64,000 nucleotides of DNA from the NCBI RefSeq assembly GCF_002140975.2, contig NZ_CP147247.1, positions 62,001-126,000 of the forward strand, in the 5' to 3' direction. This DNA is from Enterococcus sp. 9E7_DIV0242. GTDB taxonomy: Bacteria; Bacillota; Bacilli; Lactobacillales; Enterococcaceae. A model generated the notes under the pieces. The model worked only from the letters and a program-made list of their open reading frames with translations. It had not been told where the DNA came from and did not search any database. The position numbers and the translations under genes were made by a program. Below, in pieces: positions 17,298 to 26,667 of the stretch. The stretch's first letter is position 1. Each line of letters opens with the position of its first letter.

Positions 17298-17340
17298 CGA
17301 TCATTGATGGTGACATCAAACTTTTAAAGAGAAAGGAGAG

Positions 17341-18396
17341 ATGACTTTGAAAGTATTGCTTTATTTTGAAGGAGAAAAGGTGTTGGCAAAGTCTGGTATT
17401 GGTCGAGCGTTGGAGCACCAGAAAAAAGCACTCTCTGAAATGGGTATTGATTATACCTTAGATCATAAATGTACAGATTATGATATTCTTCATATCAATA
17501 CGTATGGGCTCAGCAGTTACCGTATGATTTCCAAAGCCCGACGTTTAGGAAAGAAAATCATCTACCATGCGCACTCTACGGAAGAGGATTTCAGGAACTC
17601 TTTTATCGGATCAAACCAATTGGCACCATGGTTTAAAAAATATCTAGTCCATCTTTATTCAAAAGCGGATTATTTGATCACGCCAACGGACTATTCTAAA
17701 AAATTGCTGGAAAGCTATGGGTTGAATGCTCCAATTAAGGTTGTTTCAAACGGTATTGATATCGAAAAGTATCAGCCGAAAGCAGAAAAAGAAAAACTAT
17801 TTCGAGACTATTTTCATTTGACTGCAGATCAAAAAGTGATTATCTGTGTAGGTCTTTTTTTCAAACGTAAAGGAATCACTGATTTTGTCGAAATTGCCCG
17901 CCAGATGCCTGAGTATACATTTATCTGGTTTGGTCATGTGCCCATGATAAGTATTCCCAAAGAGGTTCGCCGCATTGTGAAAAAGGCGCACACGGAAAAT
18001 GTTATTTTCCCTGGCTATATTAAAGGAGATATCATTGAAGGGGCGTATTCCGGTGCTGATCTGTTCTTCTTTCCTTCTTATGAAGAGACAGAGGGGATCG
18101 TTGTTTTGGAAGCTTTGGCTAGCAGGCAAAATGTTTTAGTAAGAGATATCCCAGTTTATAGCGGTTGGCTGGAAGATGGAAAAAACTGTTTTATGGGGAT
18201 AGATAATTGGGAATTTCAAAAACAGATCAAAGAGATGATTGAAAAGCAGCTTCCGGATTTAACTGAAAGTGGCTACCAAACAGCGAAAGCCAAAGACATT
18301 AAAGAAATTGGCAGCAAACTGGCGGATGTGTATCAACAAGTATTGAGTGATAAATGCTACACAGAAAAGGTCATTAATAGAAGTGAAGAAATATAA
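17341..18396 (+). CDS. Family 4 glycosyltransferase, possibly glycolipid synthesis
   Basis: GT-B fold retaining glycosyltransferase of 351 residues. The C-terminal half shows ICVGLFFKRKGITDFVEIA (about 168-186) and the sugar-nucleotide motif SYEETEGIVVLEALA (about 246-260), with the acidic EX7E arrangement. The N-terminal SGIGRALEHQKKAL and HAHSTEEDFRNSF segments resemble those I recall in Gram-positive enzymes that glycosylate diacylglycerol lipids (BgsA/LafB type), but I cannot assign the acceptor. It follows the ABC genes by 43 bp with its own GGAGAG site and may be co-transcribed with them. The C-terminal tail is weakly conserved. Confidence 0.75.
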   Translation: MTLKVLLYFEGEKVLAKSGIGRALEHQKKALSEMGIDYTLDHKCTDYDILHINTYGLSSYRMISKARRLGKKIIYHAHSTEEDFRNSFIGSNQLAPWFKKYLVHLYSKADYLITPTDYSKKLLESYGLNAPIKVVSNGIDIEKYQPKAEKEKLFRDYFHLTADQKVIICVGLFFKRKGITDFVEIARQMPEYTFIWFGHVPMISIPKEVRRIVKKAHTENVIFPGYIKGDIIEGAYSGADLFFFPSYEETEGIVVLEALASRQNVLVRDIPVYSGWLEDGKNCFMGIDNWEFQKQIKEMIEKQLPDLTESGYQTAKAKDIKEIGSKLADVYQQVLSDKCYTEKVINRSEEI

Positions 18397-19088
18397 TAAG
18401 TAACTGAATCCTAGATATTCTAGGAAATCGTTTCTTTGTGCAAACAGAAATAGAAGCTCTTTGTCAAACATACATGAATTTACGAGCTCATTTACCATGA
18501 AGAATGAAAGTGAGAAATTAGTGCACAATACTGGTGGAAAGAAAAAAACACCACGAATTTGGAAAAGCTAGTTCAGCCGAACGTCAAACTGATTTATTTC
18601 ATTTCTCGAGAACTCTGAACTACAGCTAATGAGCATGTGTATAAAAATTGATTTTTCATAGAATAAAGCATTTCTTTCCCAAATTACTAGGGGAAGAAGT
18701 GTTTTTTTTGTATGCTTTCCCCTATCTATGCTAAGGGCAAAGAGCGTCCAGGGTGATAATAAAAAAAGCCTCCTAAACTGTTAAGATGAAGTTGGTTTCC
18801 CGACCACCACATCAAAAATTTTTGCGTCGTGGCTACTAAGCAGATACGGTAAAAAGAAATAAGAAGCAAATAGAAGAATATAGCTGCAATCAACTTCAAG
18901 AAGACTTAATAGCAGAGCAACTAAGATGTGAAGAAATGAAAATTATCGTGATTAAAAATCCTTGCTCTTTGAAAATTTTGGGGACTCTTAAATTATATAA
19001 GGGAGAGTAGTCTTGTTTTGACGTTGCTTCAGTACACAGCGATAGTAAAGCATTTGTATAGGTAGTCTAAAAAATTAGAAACGAAATC
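18397..19088. other. Gene-poor stretch with one terminator
   Basis: About 700 bp carries no convincing coding frame on either strand. The one clear element is a terminator at 18669-18709, about 270 bp after the glycosyltransferase stop, which leaves room for a 3' untranslated region or a small RNA. The remainder (18710-19088) has no visible start signal, repeat or insertion-sequence ends. It may be a decayed gene. Confidence 0.5.
18669..18709 (+). terminator. Terminator in the gap after the glycosyltransferase
   Basis: CATTTCTTTCCC (18669-18680) pairs with GGGGAAGAAGTG (18690-18701), 12 bp with two G-T pairs, followed by eight T. Confidence 0.85.
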
Positions 19089-19118
19089 AAAGCCTAGTAA
19101 GAATTGCTTACTGGGCTT
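19089..19118 (-). terminator. Hairpin downstream of the AraC-type gene
   Basis: AAGCCTAGTAAG and CTTACTGGGCTT (19089-19118) pair over about 11 bp. On the minus strand it is followed by a short T-rich stretch, about 50 bp after the stop of the regulator gene. A weak terminator for that gene is likely. Confidence 0.6.
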
Positions 19119-19168
19119 CTTCTGTATTTCTATAAACGTTATCTATGAACTACTTATGTAACAGTCCT

Positions 19169-20002
19169 TTACATGTGCTCTTTGAAGCTCTTTGCATACT
19201 GTTTTGGTGTGACATTCGTGATCTTTTTAAACGTACGAATGAAATTAGAATAGTCATTGAAGCCGGAAAGATAACAGGTATTCAACACATCTTTGCCATT
19301 TTCCAGGTGCTTTTTTGCAGCTGAAATTCGACTTAAAAGAATATAGTGATAAATACTGCTGCTCAGTTCTTTTTTAAAGATTCGATTCAAATAGATACCG
19401 TTATGAGAAAATTTCTTAGCCAGCATATCGACAGATAACTCAGAAGAATCAAGATTTTCTTGAATAAAAATGAGCATATTCTTCACCAACTCTGGTAAGT
19501 GGCTATCTAAAACGGCCTCCTCACTAGTGGCAGCACACCGATTGGCATAGAGGAGGATTCTAATCAGCATGGAAGACATTTCTAAATCGTGCCCATAACT
19601 AGAGGGAGCATTGTATTCATTGGTCAATTCTTTCATCAAACCAATCATATGATGTAATTGATTTTCTGAAAGTCGAATCAATGAAACCCGTTCGTTGAAA
19701 GTTTTTAGAAGAGCTGTTTTTTCAGTAGACAGCACTTCAGCGAATTTGTTGGAAAAATGTATAGAGATACGCTCATACACAGCGTCGGATAAAAGCTTTG
19801 GTCCATGGATCTGATTATTATTGATAAATAGTAGATGTCCGGGTTGCAGTTCAATTGCCTTTCCATCAATGAAATAGCGAACATCTCCTCTAATAAAAAG
19901 GAATAACTCTAAGTGATTATGAAGATGCAACTTGATTTTAGGCGAGTCAATATTGTAATAACAATCAATCTTTTTGTGGAAGTGTTCAATTAGATACTCC
20001 AT
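19169..20002 (-). CDS. AraC family transcriptional regulator
   Basis: Probable activator of the adjacent divergent sugar-uptake operon. Residues 1-150 form a cupin-like sensor domain (HLHNHLELFLFIRGDVRYFIDGKAIELQPGHL region). The last 100 residues are two AraC helix-turn-helix units (LSVDMLAKKFSHNGIYLNRIFKKE, then NTCYLSGFNDYSNFIRTFKKITNVTPKQYAKSF). I set the start at ATG 20002 (277 residues, MEYLIEHFHKK), because AAAGGAGC lies eight bases upstream; an in-frame ATG 33 bp further out lacks such a site. The regulator faces the binding-protein gene across a 156-bp promoter region with a cre-like site. Confidence 0.92.
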   Translation of the reverse strand: MEYLIEHFHKKIDCYYNIDSPKIKLHLHNHLELFLFIRGDVRYFIDGKAIELQPGHLLFINNNQIHGPKLLSDAVYERISIHFSNKFAEVLSTEKTALLKTFNERVSLIRLSENQLHHMIGLMKELTNEYNAPSSYGHDLEMSSMLIRILLYANRCAATSEEAVLDSHLPELVKNMLIFIQENLDSSELSVDMLAKKFSHNGIYLNRIFKKELSSSIYHYILLSRISAAKKHLENGKDVLNTCYLSGFNDYSNFIRTFKKITNVTPKQYAKSFKEHM

Positions 20003-20057
20003 TAACAAAGCTCCTTTATAAGTTTGTTTTTGCATGTTTTTATGTTTACAAACGCAA

Positions 20058-20085
20058 AGAAAGCGCTTTTAATTCGTACTATAAT
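20058..20085 (+). promoter_or_regulatory. cre-like CcpA site and promoter of the oligosaccharide operon
   Basis: AGAAAGCGCTTTTA (20058-20071) fits the catabolite-responsive element with a fully symmetric AAAGCGCTTT core. It lies where the -35 box would be; TATAAT follows at 20080-20085. Repression by CcpA on glucose, with AraC-type activation replacing a poor -35, is the likely design. Confidence 0.65.
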
Positions 20086-20158
20086 CACATTGTAAGGGAA
20101 AAAAAGTAAAAGTCAAAGAGTTTTCAGCAGCTTTTTGACGGAAAAGGGGATTATCAAG

Positions 20159-21442
20159 ATGAAAAAATTTCTGAAGTTTGCAGTATTGTCTACCTTGTTT
20201 ATCAGTGTTCTATCAGCAATGACGGCTTGTAGCAAAGGCGCAGATGAAGGAGGGAAAACTGCTGCAAACGAACTATCAGTGGCTGTCTGGGCATATGATG
20301 CGAATCCGGAATTCAAAGCGATGGTTGAAGCGTTTGAAAAAGAGAATGACGATGTGAAAATCAAAATTGTGGATATCGCTGCTGATCAGTATGAAGATAA
20401 AGTCACTACAATGCTCTCTGCAGGGGATTCGACAGATGTATTGGCAATCAAGGGAGTCGGAAGCTACGTCAATTATGCAACAAAAGGGCAGCTGTTGGAT
20501 CTTTCTAAGGATGCAGAAGCTATTGACCAGCCGGAAAACTTCAAAGGTAACCTTGAAGGCTACGAGCTTGATGGGAAATATTACGCATTACCATTCAGAA
20601 AAGATATCTATATGCTCTTTTACAATAAAACACTTTTTGATGACAACAAAATTGCTTATCCGGAGAATCTGACTTGGGATGAATATGAAGAGTTGGCGAA
20701 GCAGCTGACAACGGAAAAAGACGGCGAAAAGGTGTATGGAACCTATCATCATACGTGGTACCCAATTCTGCTGTGTACAGCTGCCAATCAAACAGAGAGT
20801 TCCTTATTAGATGGCGACTATGGGTTTACGAAAGCGTATCTTGATCGTTGGATTCGTCTGCAAGATGAAGGATATGCAATGGACTACTCTTCAATAAAAA
20901 CAGCTAGTGTGACCTACGCTTCTCAATTTGAAACGGAGAAAACAGCGATGATGCCAATGGGTAGCTTTTATCTAGGGAAGCTATTGAATGCTGCCAAGGA
21001 AAACCGGACAACTGTTGAGTGGGGAATTACATCAATGCCGCAAAATAAAAAGGGCGAGGTGAGCACATACGGCGGGCCCTCAGGTTTTTCTGTAAACAAA
21101 GGGGCTAAAAATCCTGATTTAGCTAAAAAATTTGTCAGCTTCTGTTCCGGTGAACAAGGAGCAAAGGCTGTTGCAGGGATCGGTATGACACCAGCATATC
21201 AATCAGAGGAAGTGATGAACGTCTTATACAATCTTGAAGGAATGCCTCAAGATGAAGAAAGCAAGCGTGCGTTGAATCCAGATAAGAATGGTTGGGAAAT
21301 GCTGCCAGATCCAAAAACAGCGGAAATCAATTCGATCATTAATGAAGAATATGATTTGATCATGGTTGAAGATAGCTCAGTGAAAACCGGGATTGACGCA
21401 TTGAATAAACGCGTGAAGGAAGTGTTGGAAGAGGATAAGTGA
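20159..21442 (+). CDS. Sugar ABC transporter substrate-binding lipoprotein
   Basis: Extracellular solute-binding protein (family 1) of a carbohydrate importer. The start at ATG 20159 gives 427 residues with a lipoprotein signal: basic KKFLK, a hydrophobic core, and a lipobox ending MTAC with the acylated cysteine near residue 24. The mature region shows the SBP family pattern (LDLSKDAEAID, YYALPFRKDIYMLFYNKTLF, YGGPSGFSVNKGAKNPDLAKKFVSFC). It heads the operon, 10 bp before the DUF2264 gene, with two permeases further down. The ligand is probably an oligosaccharide containing unsaturated uronic acid, inferred from the neighbouring GH88 enzyme. Confidence 0.93.
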   Translation: MKKFLKFAVLSTLFISVLSAMTACSKGADEGGKTAANELSVAVWAYDANPEFKAMVEAFEKENDDVKIKIVDIAADQYEDKVTTMLSAGDSTDVLAIKGVGSYVNYATKGQLLDLSKDAEAIDQPENFKGNLEGYELDGKYYALPFRKDIYMLFYNKTLFDDNKIAYPENLTWDEYEELAKQLTTEKDGEKVYGTYHHTWYPILLCTAANQTESSLLDGDYGFTKAYLDRWIRLQDEGYAMDYSSIKTASVTYASQFETEKTAMMPMGSFYLGKLLNAAKENRTTVEWGITSMPQNKKGEVSTYGGPSGFSVNKGAKNPDLAKKFVSFCSGEQGAKAVAGIGMTPAYQSEEVMNVLYNLEGMPQDEESKRALNPDKNGWEMLPDPKTAEINSIINEEYDLIMVEDSSVKTGIDALNKRVKEVLEEDK

Positions 21443-21452
21443 GGAGGAAAAG

Positions 21453-23291
21453 ATGAAATCAGTTAGTTACCCAGTCATGAAAACGAAAGAAGAGTTTAGT
21501 GGTGCATTTCAGAAAATTGTTCAGCCGGCAATCAACGCCGTAGACTCAAAACATCCAGGTCTACTAAATATTGGCTCTGCAGGAGCAATATACAGTAAAA
21601 AAACACGAGAAGCAGAAGGCTTTCTACGACTGTTATGGGGCTACGGCCCCTTCTATAGCCAAAGACCAGTGGATGATACCTTTAAGCAGCTGATGAAGGG
21701 GATCTGTGAAGGGGTCGATCCGATATCTCCAGATTACTGGGGCAAGATTGGTCATGTGGATCAGTTAATGGTAGAAATGGCGCCATTAGCAGTTTTCCTC
21801 ATTATGAATAAAGAGAAAGTTGAAGCAACCGTTTCAGAGAAAGAGTACCAACAGATTGCTGATTGGATGAATCAAATCAATGCGTTCGATACGGCCCAAA
21901 ATAACTGGCTATTTTTCAGAATTTTAGTGAATGTTTGTCTTCATAAGAATTATGAGAGGGATACCTTTGCTCAAATTGAAAAGGATTTTGCCAAAATCGA
22001 AACCTTCTATTTAGGAAATGGCTGGTATTATGACGGTGTTAAGGTTCAGATTGATTACTATATTTCTTTTGCGATTCATTATTATTCCCTTCTGTATGCT
22101 GTTTTATTTGCAGAAGAGGACCCGCAGAGAAGTAAGCAATTAAAGGAACGGGCGGCAGCATTTGCGGAAACCTTTCAACATTGGTTTGATGAGGAGGGGC
22201 GAGGGATTCCCTTTGGCAGAAGCCTAACCTATCGCTTCGCTCAAAGCTCATTCTGGTCAGCGATGCTGTTTGCAAAAGTAGAGGGTTTTGATTCGAAAAA
22301 ATCAAAGCTGTTGTTGAGTAAAAATTTAGCTTTTTGGTTGTCTCAGGATATTTTTTCTTCAGATGGCTTGCTTCGAGTGGGGTATTGCTATGACGATTTG
22401 GTGATGTCTGAGGAGTACAATGCACCTGGTTCACCCTATTGGGCATTAAAGGCCTTCTTGGTTTTGGCCTTGCCTGAGGATGATCCTGTCTGGTCAATGG
22501 AAGCGATCGACTCAGAGTCTACAGAATCAGTGGAGCATACACTGATCAAGGAAGCAAGAATGCTGCTACGAAAAAGTTCTGACGGTAAAGAGGTTCAAGC
22601 TTTTCCAGTCGGTCAGTTTGTTGAACTGCATACACATGGGGAAGCAAAGTATGGGAAATTTGTTTACTCTACATTGTTTGGGTTCAATGTATCGAAAGGT
22701 CTGGTTGGATACGAAAAGGGCGGCTTTGATAATGTGCTGGCTATTTCAGAACGAGATAATTTTTATCGTGTACGAACGACATTTGAAAGCTATCGAACAA
22801 CTGATACACATGTTGCTGTCTCTTGGAAGCCTTGGGCAGATGTCACGATTCAATCCTGTATTATTCCTTTTGAACAATGGCATTTCAGGATTCACAAGAT
22901 CAACAGTGAAAGAGAACTGAATGTTCGTGATGGTGGTTTTTCAGTTCCTTACGACGGAGTGGAAACCATACAGGTTCAGCAGACAGAGAAAGATTGTTTC
23001 TTGGATTCAGTAATCGGCGTTTCGGGTGTTGTAGATCTGACAGGACAGGGACAGACGGGTATTTCAGCTCGCTTAGCGAATATAAACGTATTGTATAACA
23101 ATGTCATGTTTCCTTATCTGAATCAGGATATTTCTAAAGGTGAAACAATGATCTGTACAGCTTTTCTAGGTGACGGTCAACAGAAGACAAGCGAGATACA
23201 AGATTTACCGGAAGCTCTTATTTCAGGAAATAACGTGGTCTTGACTATCGGAAAAGAAAAGAAAGTAATTGAGCTACCATTTACTCGATAA
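21453..23291 (+). CDS. DUF2264 domain protein, putative polysaccharide-degradation enzyme
   Basis: Cytoplasmic protein of 612 residues without signal peptide. The first 370 residues match the DUF2264 pattern as I know it: LLWGYGPFY near 70, HVDQLMVEMAPLAVFL near 104-119, then KVQIDYYISFAIHYYSLLYA and RGIPFGRSLTYRFAQSSFW, an alpha/alpha-barrel-like helical layout. The last 240 residues are beta-rich. DUF2264 proteins commonly sit in polysaccharide-utilisation operons, sometimes beside GH88 or GH105 enzymes, as here, but the reaction is not established. It lies 10 bp after the binding-protein gene and 16 bp before the GH88 gene. Confidence 0.8.
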   Translation: MKSVSYPVMKTKEEFSGAFQKIVQPAINAVDSKHPGLLNIGSAGAIYSKKTREAEGFLRLLWGYGPFYSQRPVDDTFKQLMKGICEGVDPISPDYWGKIGHVDQLMVEMAPLAVFLIMNKEKVEATVSEKEYQQIADWMNQINAFDTAQNNWLFFRILVNVCLHKNYERDTFAQIEKDFAKIETFYLGNGWYYDGVKVQIDYYISFAIHYYSLLYAVLFAEEDPQRSKQLKERAAAFAETFQHWFDEEGRGIPFGRSLTYRFAQSSFWSAMLFAKVEGFDSKKSKLLLSKNLAFWLSQDIFSSDGLLRVGYCYDDLVMSEEYNAPGSPYWALKAFLVLALPEDDPVWSMEAIDSESTESVEHTLIKEARMLLRKSSDGKEVQAFPVGQFVELHTHGEAKYGKFVYSTLFGFNVSKGLVGYEKGGFDNVLAISERDNFYRVRTTFESYRTTDTHVAVSWKPWADVTIQSCIIPFEQWHFRIHKINSERELNVRDGGFSVPYDGVETIQVQQTEKDCFLDSVIGVSGVVDLTGQGQTGISARLANINVLYNNVMFPYLNQDISKGETMICTAFLGDGQQKTSEIQDLPEALISGNNVVLTIGKEKKVIELPFTR

Positions 23292-23306
23292 TTAGAGGAG
23301 AAGACA

Positions 23307-24413
23307 ATGGAAAGAATGGATGACTATTTAGATAAAATCACCGCAAAGGTGTTAAAAGAATCTGCAAGAAATGAAGACAGTATCCCCTATATTCCTGAAA
23401 ATGGACGATACACAGATATGGGCCAAGAAGATATCGCTTGGTGGACGAATGGCTTTTTTGGTGGGTTGTTATGGCAGCTTTATCATTATTCGGGAAAAGA
23501 GGAATTAAGGACACATGCTGAGCGGATCGAAGAAAGACTTGATCAAGCGCTCGAGGAATTTGTTGATTTACATCATGATGTCGGGTTCATGTGGCTGCAT
23601 ACAGCAGTAGCCAATTATCGTAAAACTGGAAATGAAAAATCAAAAGTTCGAGGCTTGAAAGCAGCGTCTGTTCTTGCTAGTCGATTTAATAGTAATGGTC
23701 AATTTATTCGAGCATGGAATGAGGATAAAACAGGCTGGGTTATTATCGATAGTATGATGAACATCCCACTACTCCATTGGGCAGCCGCAGAGCTTGATGA
23801 TCCGCGGTTCAAACAGCTTGCAATTGCTCATGCAAATACGATTCAGCACTATTTGATTCGGAAGGATGGGTCATCTGCTCATATCGGCAGTTTCGATCCG
23901 GAGAGTGGCGAATTTATCGAATGGATTGGTGGTCAGGGGTATAGCGCTGATTCTGCGTGGTCTCGAGGGCAAGGCTGGGCAATCTATGGTTTTGCATTGA
24001 GCTACAAGCACACAGGAGATACGAGCTATCTGAATACAGCGATTCAAGTGGCTAATTATTTTCTGGCAAATTCGGCCCAAACTGATTATGTCCCTGCTAT
24101 TGATTTTAAAGCACCGTTGATTGAAGAAGACACGGATACAAGTGCAGCGATGATTGCTGCTTGCGGTCTTATTGAACTGAGTCGGCAGTTACCTAAAGAA
24201 CAAGGCAAGCTCTATAAGAAAGGCGCTGAGCGTCTACTGATAGCTGTTTTGGAAGAGTATACGGATTTGTCAGTAGAAACAGATGGATTGGTAAACGGAG
24301 GTGCGGTTGATTACCATAGCAAAGAGGGAAAAAATGTTGGGCTTGTCTATGCAGATTACTTTTTAATTGAGGCATTATTGAAGCTAAAAGAGGCTGAAAT
24401 GGATCTTTGGTAA
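23307..24413 (+). CDS. GH88-family unsaturated glucuronyl hydrolase
   Basis: Cytoplasmic enzyme expected to remove the 4,5-unsaturated uronic acid from oligosaccharides made by polysaccharide lyases. The 368 residues form an alpha6/alpha6 barrel. Asp91 (HHDVGFMWL) and Asp148 (WVIIDSMMNIPLLHWA) fall at the positions of the two catalytic aspartates of Bacillus unsaturated glucuronyl hydrolase (Asp88, Asp149). SAWSRGQGWAIYGFALSY is the family's substrate-cleft segment. GAGGAG precedes the ATG. No lyase is in the window, so the cell may live on oligosaccharides released by others. GH88 fits better than GH105, but both families are close. Confidence 0.87.
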   Translation: MERMDDYLDKITAKVLKESARNEDSIPYIPENGRYTDMGQEDIAWWTNGFFGGLLWQLYHYSGKEELRTHAERIEERLDQALEEFVDLHHDVGFMWLHTAVANYRKTGNEKSKVRGLKAASVLASRFNSNGQFIRAWNEDKTGWVIIDSMMNIPLLHWAAAELDDPRFKQLAIAHANTIQHYLIRKDGSSAHIGSFDPESGEFIEWIGGQGYSADSAWSRGQGWAIYGFALSYKHTGDTSYLNTAIQVANYFLANSAQTDYVPAIDFKAPLIEEDTDTSAAMIAACGLIELSRQLPKEQGKLYKKGAERLLIAVLEEYTDLSVETDGLVNGGAVDYHSKEGKNVGLVYADYFLIEALLKLKEAEMDLW

Positions 24414-24448
24414 TTTTGTCTTACTCTATCGAGAGAGAGGAGAACTAA

Positions 24449-24820
24449 ATGAAAAACTATCGACTGTTAGTGGTGTTTTTGGTTGTTTTCCTTTCTTCTT
24501 GTGGGAGTCAGGAACATATAGATGCTTTTGACCATCAGGTGGAAGAGAAAGTAGAAAAAATATACAAGCAGTATTCTGCAACAGAATTTCAAAATGGAGA
24601 AATACCACCTAATACCCTTGTTCAGCTCCATGGAATGATCACAGTGACAGATAATGAGGATGGCCAATCTATCAAAAAAAATGATCGTTTTATCTTGGAG
24701 GCTGAGGGAGAACGGTATCAAGTAATCAATAGCTCTGACAGTGAGTGGCAGCTATTGGACCGGGTAACGGTTTACGGAGAATATTACGGCTTTATCAAAG
24801 CAGAGGAAATAAAAAAATGA
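24449..24820 (+). CDS. Small lipoprotein with OB-fold-like domain
   Basis: Unknown lipoprotein of 123 residues inside the sugar-uptake operon. The signal is short and typical: KNYR, a hydrophobic core, then LSSC with the acylated cysteine near residue 18. The exported part has a helical start and five or so beta strands (LVQLHGMITVTDN, DRFILEAEGERYQVIN, WQLLDRVTVYGEYYGFIKAEEI), which looks like a small OB fold. GAGAGGAG precedes ATG. It might help substrate capture or envelope anchoring of the transporter; that is a guess from position only. Confidence 0.7.
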   Translation: MKNYRLLVVFLVVFLSSCGSQEHIDAFDHQVEEKVEKIYKQYSATEFQNGEIPPNTLVQLHGMITVTDNEDGQSIKKNDRFILEAEGERYQVINSSDSEWQLLDRVTVYGEYYGFIKAEEIKK

Positions 24821-24855
24821 ACTTTAGTAAGGAGGGACATGTCTAAAGCATAGCT

Positions 24856-25770
24856 TTGGCATGGGAAGCAATGGAGTCTGCCAAACAGCATCATTCAAAA
24901 AGCTTAAAAAGAAAAAATTTATTGACCGCTTATTCATTTATTGCACCAAACTTTATCGGTTTTTTCCTATTCACATTGATCCCTGTTGTGTTTTCGTTAA
25001 TTTTGGCATTTATGGAGTGGGATTCGTTTTCAGCGCCCAAGTTTGTTGGCATAACTAATTTTGTAAAAATGATAGGAGATGAAACGTTCTGGATTTCCTT
25101 TAAAAACACAATACTGTACACAGTTGGTGTGGTACCGTTGACCCTGTTATTTTCATTAGGGTTAGCTATTCTATTGAATCAAAAAATCAAAGGTATGAAA
25201 TTTTTCCGGACGGCCTTCTTTTTTCCCTATGTTACATCATTAGTGGCAATTGCTGTTGTTTGGAACATGTTGTTTCATCCAACCATGGGGCCGATCAATC
25301 AGTTTTTGAAGCTGATCATTGATAATCCTCCGGGGTGGACCTCTAGCTCTCAGTGGGCCTTATTTGCAATTATTATTGTTAGTGTCTGGCGTGGAATGGG
25401 GTATTATATGATTTTATATCTGGCTGGTTTACAAAGTATCCCGAAAGAGTTGTATGAAGCAGCTTCAATGGATGGAGCAACGAAATGGAAGCAATTCATG
25501 AATGTGACACTGCCTTCGTTGAAACCAACTACTTTCTTTGTAACAATTATGTTGGTAATCAACTGCTTCAAGATTTTTGATTTGGTTCAGGTGATGACAG
25601 CTGGTGGACCGGGAAGATCCACCAATGTACTCGTATATACGATTTACAATGAGGCTTTTGTGAAATTTAATTTTGGCTATGCTTCAGCGATAGCATTGGT
25701 CTTATTCATTATAGTTCTGACGATCACGGTCGTTCAGTTCAAATGGAATCAAATTCAGGAGAGAGCTTAG
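24856..25770 (+). CDS. Sugar ABC transporter permease, MalF/UgpA type
   Basis: First permease of the importer. Six hydrophobic segments span about residues 30-295, and the permease signature EAASMDGATKWKQFMNVTLPSLKPT (about 193-217) contains the EAA loop that docks the ATPase. The start is uncertain: TTG at 24856 or ATG at 24871. The strongest ribosome site (AAGGAGGG, 24829-24836) precedes instead an ATG at 24839 that stops after four codons. The frame is closed above 24847. No ATPase gene is in the operon, so a shared MsmK/MsmX-type ATPase elsewhere probably energises it. Confidence 0.9.
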   Translation: MAWEAMESAKQHHSKSLKRKNLLTAYSFIAPNFIGFFLFTLIPVVFSLILAFMEWDSFSAPKFVGITNFVKMIGDETFWISFKNTILYTVGVVPLTLLFSLGLAILLNQKIKGMKFFRTAFFFPYVTSLVAIAVVWNMLFHPTMGPINQFLKLIIDNPPGWTSSSQWALFAIIIVSVWRGMGYYMILYLAGLQSIPKELYEAASMDGATKWKQFMNVTLPSLKPTTFFVTIMLVINCFKIFDLVQVMTAGGPGRSTNVLVYTIYNEAFVKFNFGYASAIALVLFIIVLTITVVQFKWNQIQERA

Positions 25771-25788
25771 CGAAAGGAGAGAGGCGAG

Positions 25789-26667
25789 ATGCAAATGACT
25801 GCAAAATCAAAGACGTTGCCTGTGCAGGAAAAACAATTGAAAAAGAAACGTAGTGTAGCTAAAAAAACTCTTCTATTCGTGATCTTAACAGTTTTGGGTT
25901 TAGTGACACTCGTGCCATTTATCTGGATGGTTTCAGCATCTTTCAAGGCGAACAATGATGTCTATACTGTGCCGATCCAATGGATTCCCAAAGAGTGGCA
26001 TCCGGAAAATTATGTGAAGATTTGGGAACGCGTACCGTTGCTGACCTTTTTTAAGAATACTGGTATTTTAAGTGTGTTAATTACCTTGATTCAGCTGTTT
26101 ACCAGTAGTTTTGCAGCCTATGGGTTTTCCAAAATGTATTTCAAGGGCAGAGATTTACTATTCTTGGCATATATTGCGACGATTGCTGTTCCATGGCAAT
26201 CATATATGATTCCTCAATTTATTATGATGCGCAAGTTGGGTTTGACTGATACGATCTGGTCTCTGGTTCTGTTACAGGCTTTCAGTGCATTTGGTGTATT
26301 TTTACTGAAACAGTATTACAGTAGTATTCCAGACGAATTATGTGAAAGCGCCCGTATTGATGGATTGTCGGAATGGGGAATTTATCGAAAAATTATTTTA
26401 CCACTAACGAAGCCGGCCATTGCCAGTTTAACAATTATCACTTTTGTGAATACATGGAATGATTACATGGGCCCCTTTATCTATCTGACTTCTACTGAAA
26501 ATAAAACGATTCAGCTGGGGTTAAAAATGTTTGTTGGTCTGTATGATGTTGAGTATGCCTTGATTATGGCTGCTTCAGTTCTGTCTATTCTACCAGTAGC
26601 TATTGTTTTTCTTGCGATGCAAAAATATTTTGTGGAAGGAATTGCGACATCAGGGATGAAGGGATAG
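25789..26667 (+). CDS. Sugar ABC transporter permease, MalG/UgpE type
   Basis: Second permease of the importer, 292 residues. A basic cytoplasmic N-terminus (QEKQLKKKRSVAKK) is followed by a membrane segment at about 25-45 and five more. The EAA-loop motif is ESARIDGLSEWGIYRKIILPLTKPA (about 184-208). The C-terminus KYFVEGIATSGMKG is the usual end of this subfamily. GGAGAGAGG precedes the ATG, 18 bp after the MalF-type gene. Together with the lipoprotein at 20159 it makes a complete CUT1-type importer apart from the ATPase. Confidence 0.93.
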   Translation: MQMTAKSKTLPVQEKQLKKKRSVAKKTLLFVILTVLGLVTLVPFIWMVSASFKANNDVYTVPIQWIPKEWHPENYVKIWERVPLLTFFKNTGILSVLITLIQLFTSSFAAYGFSKMYFKGRDLLFLAYIATIAVPWQSYMIPQFIMMRKLGLTDTIWSLVLLQAFSAFGVFLLKQYYSSIPDELCESARIDGLSEWGIYRKIILPLTKPAIASLTIITFVNTWNDYMGPFIYLTSTENKTIQLGLKMFVGLYDVEYALIMAASVLSILPVAIVFLAMQKYFVEGIATSGMKG

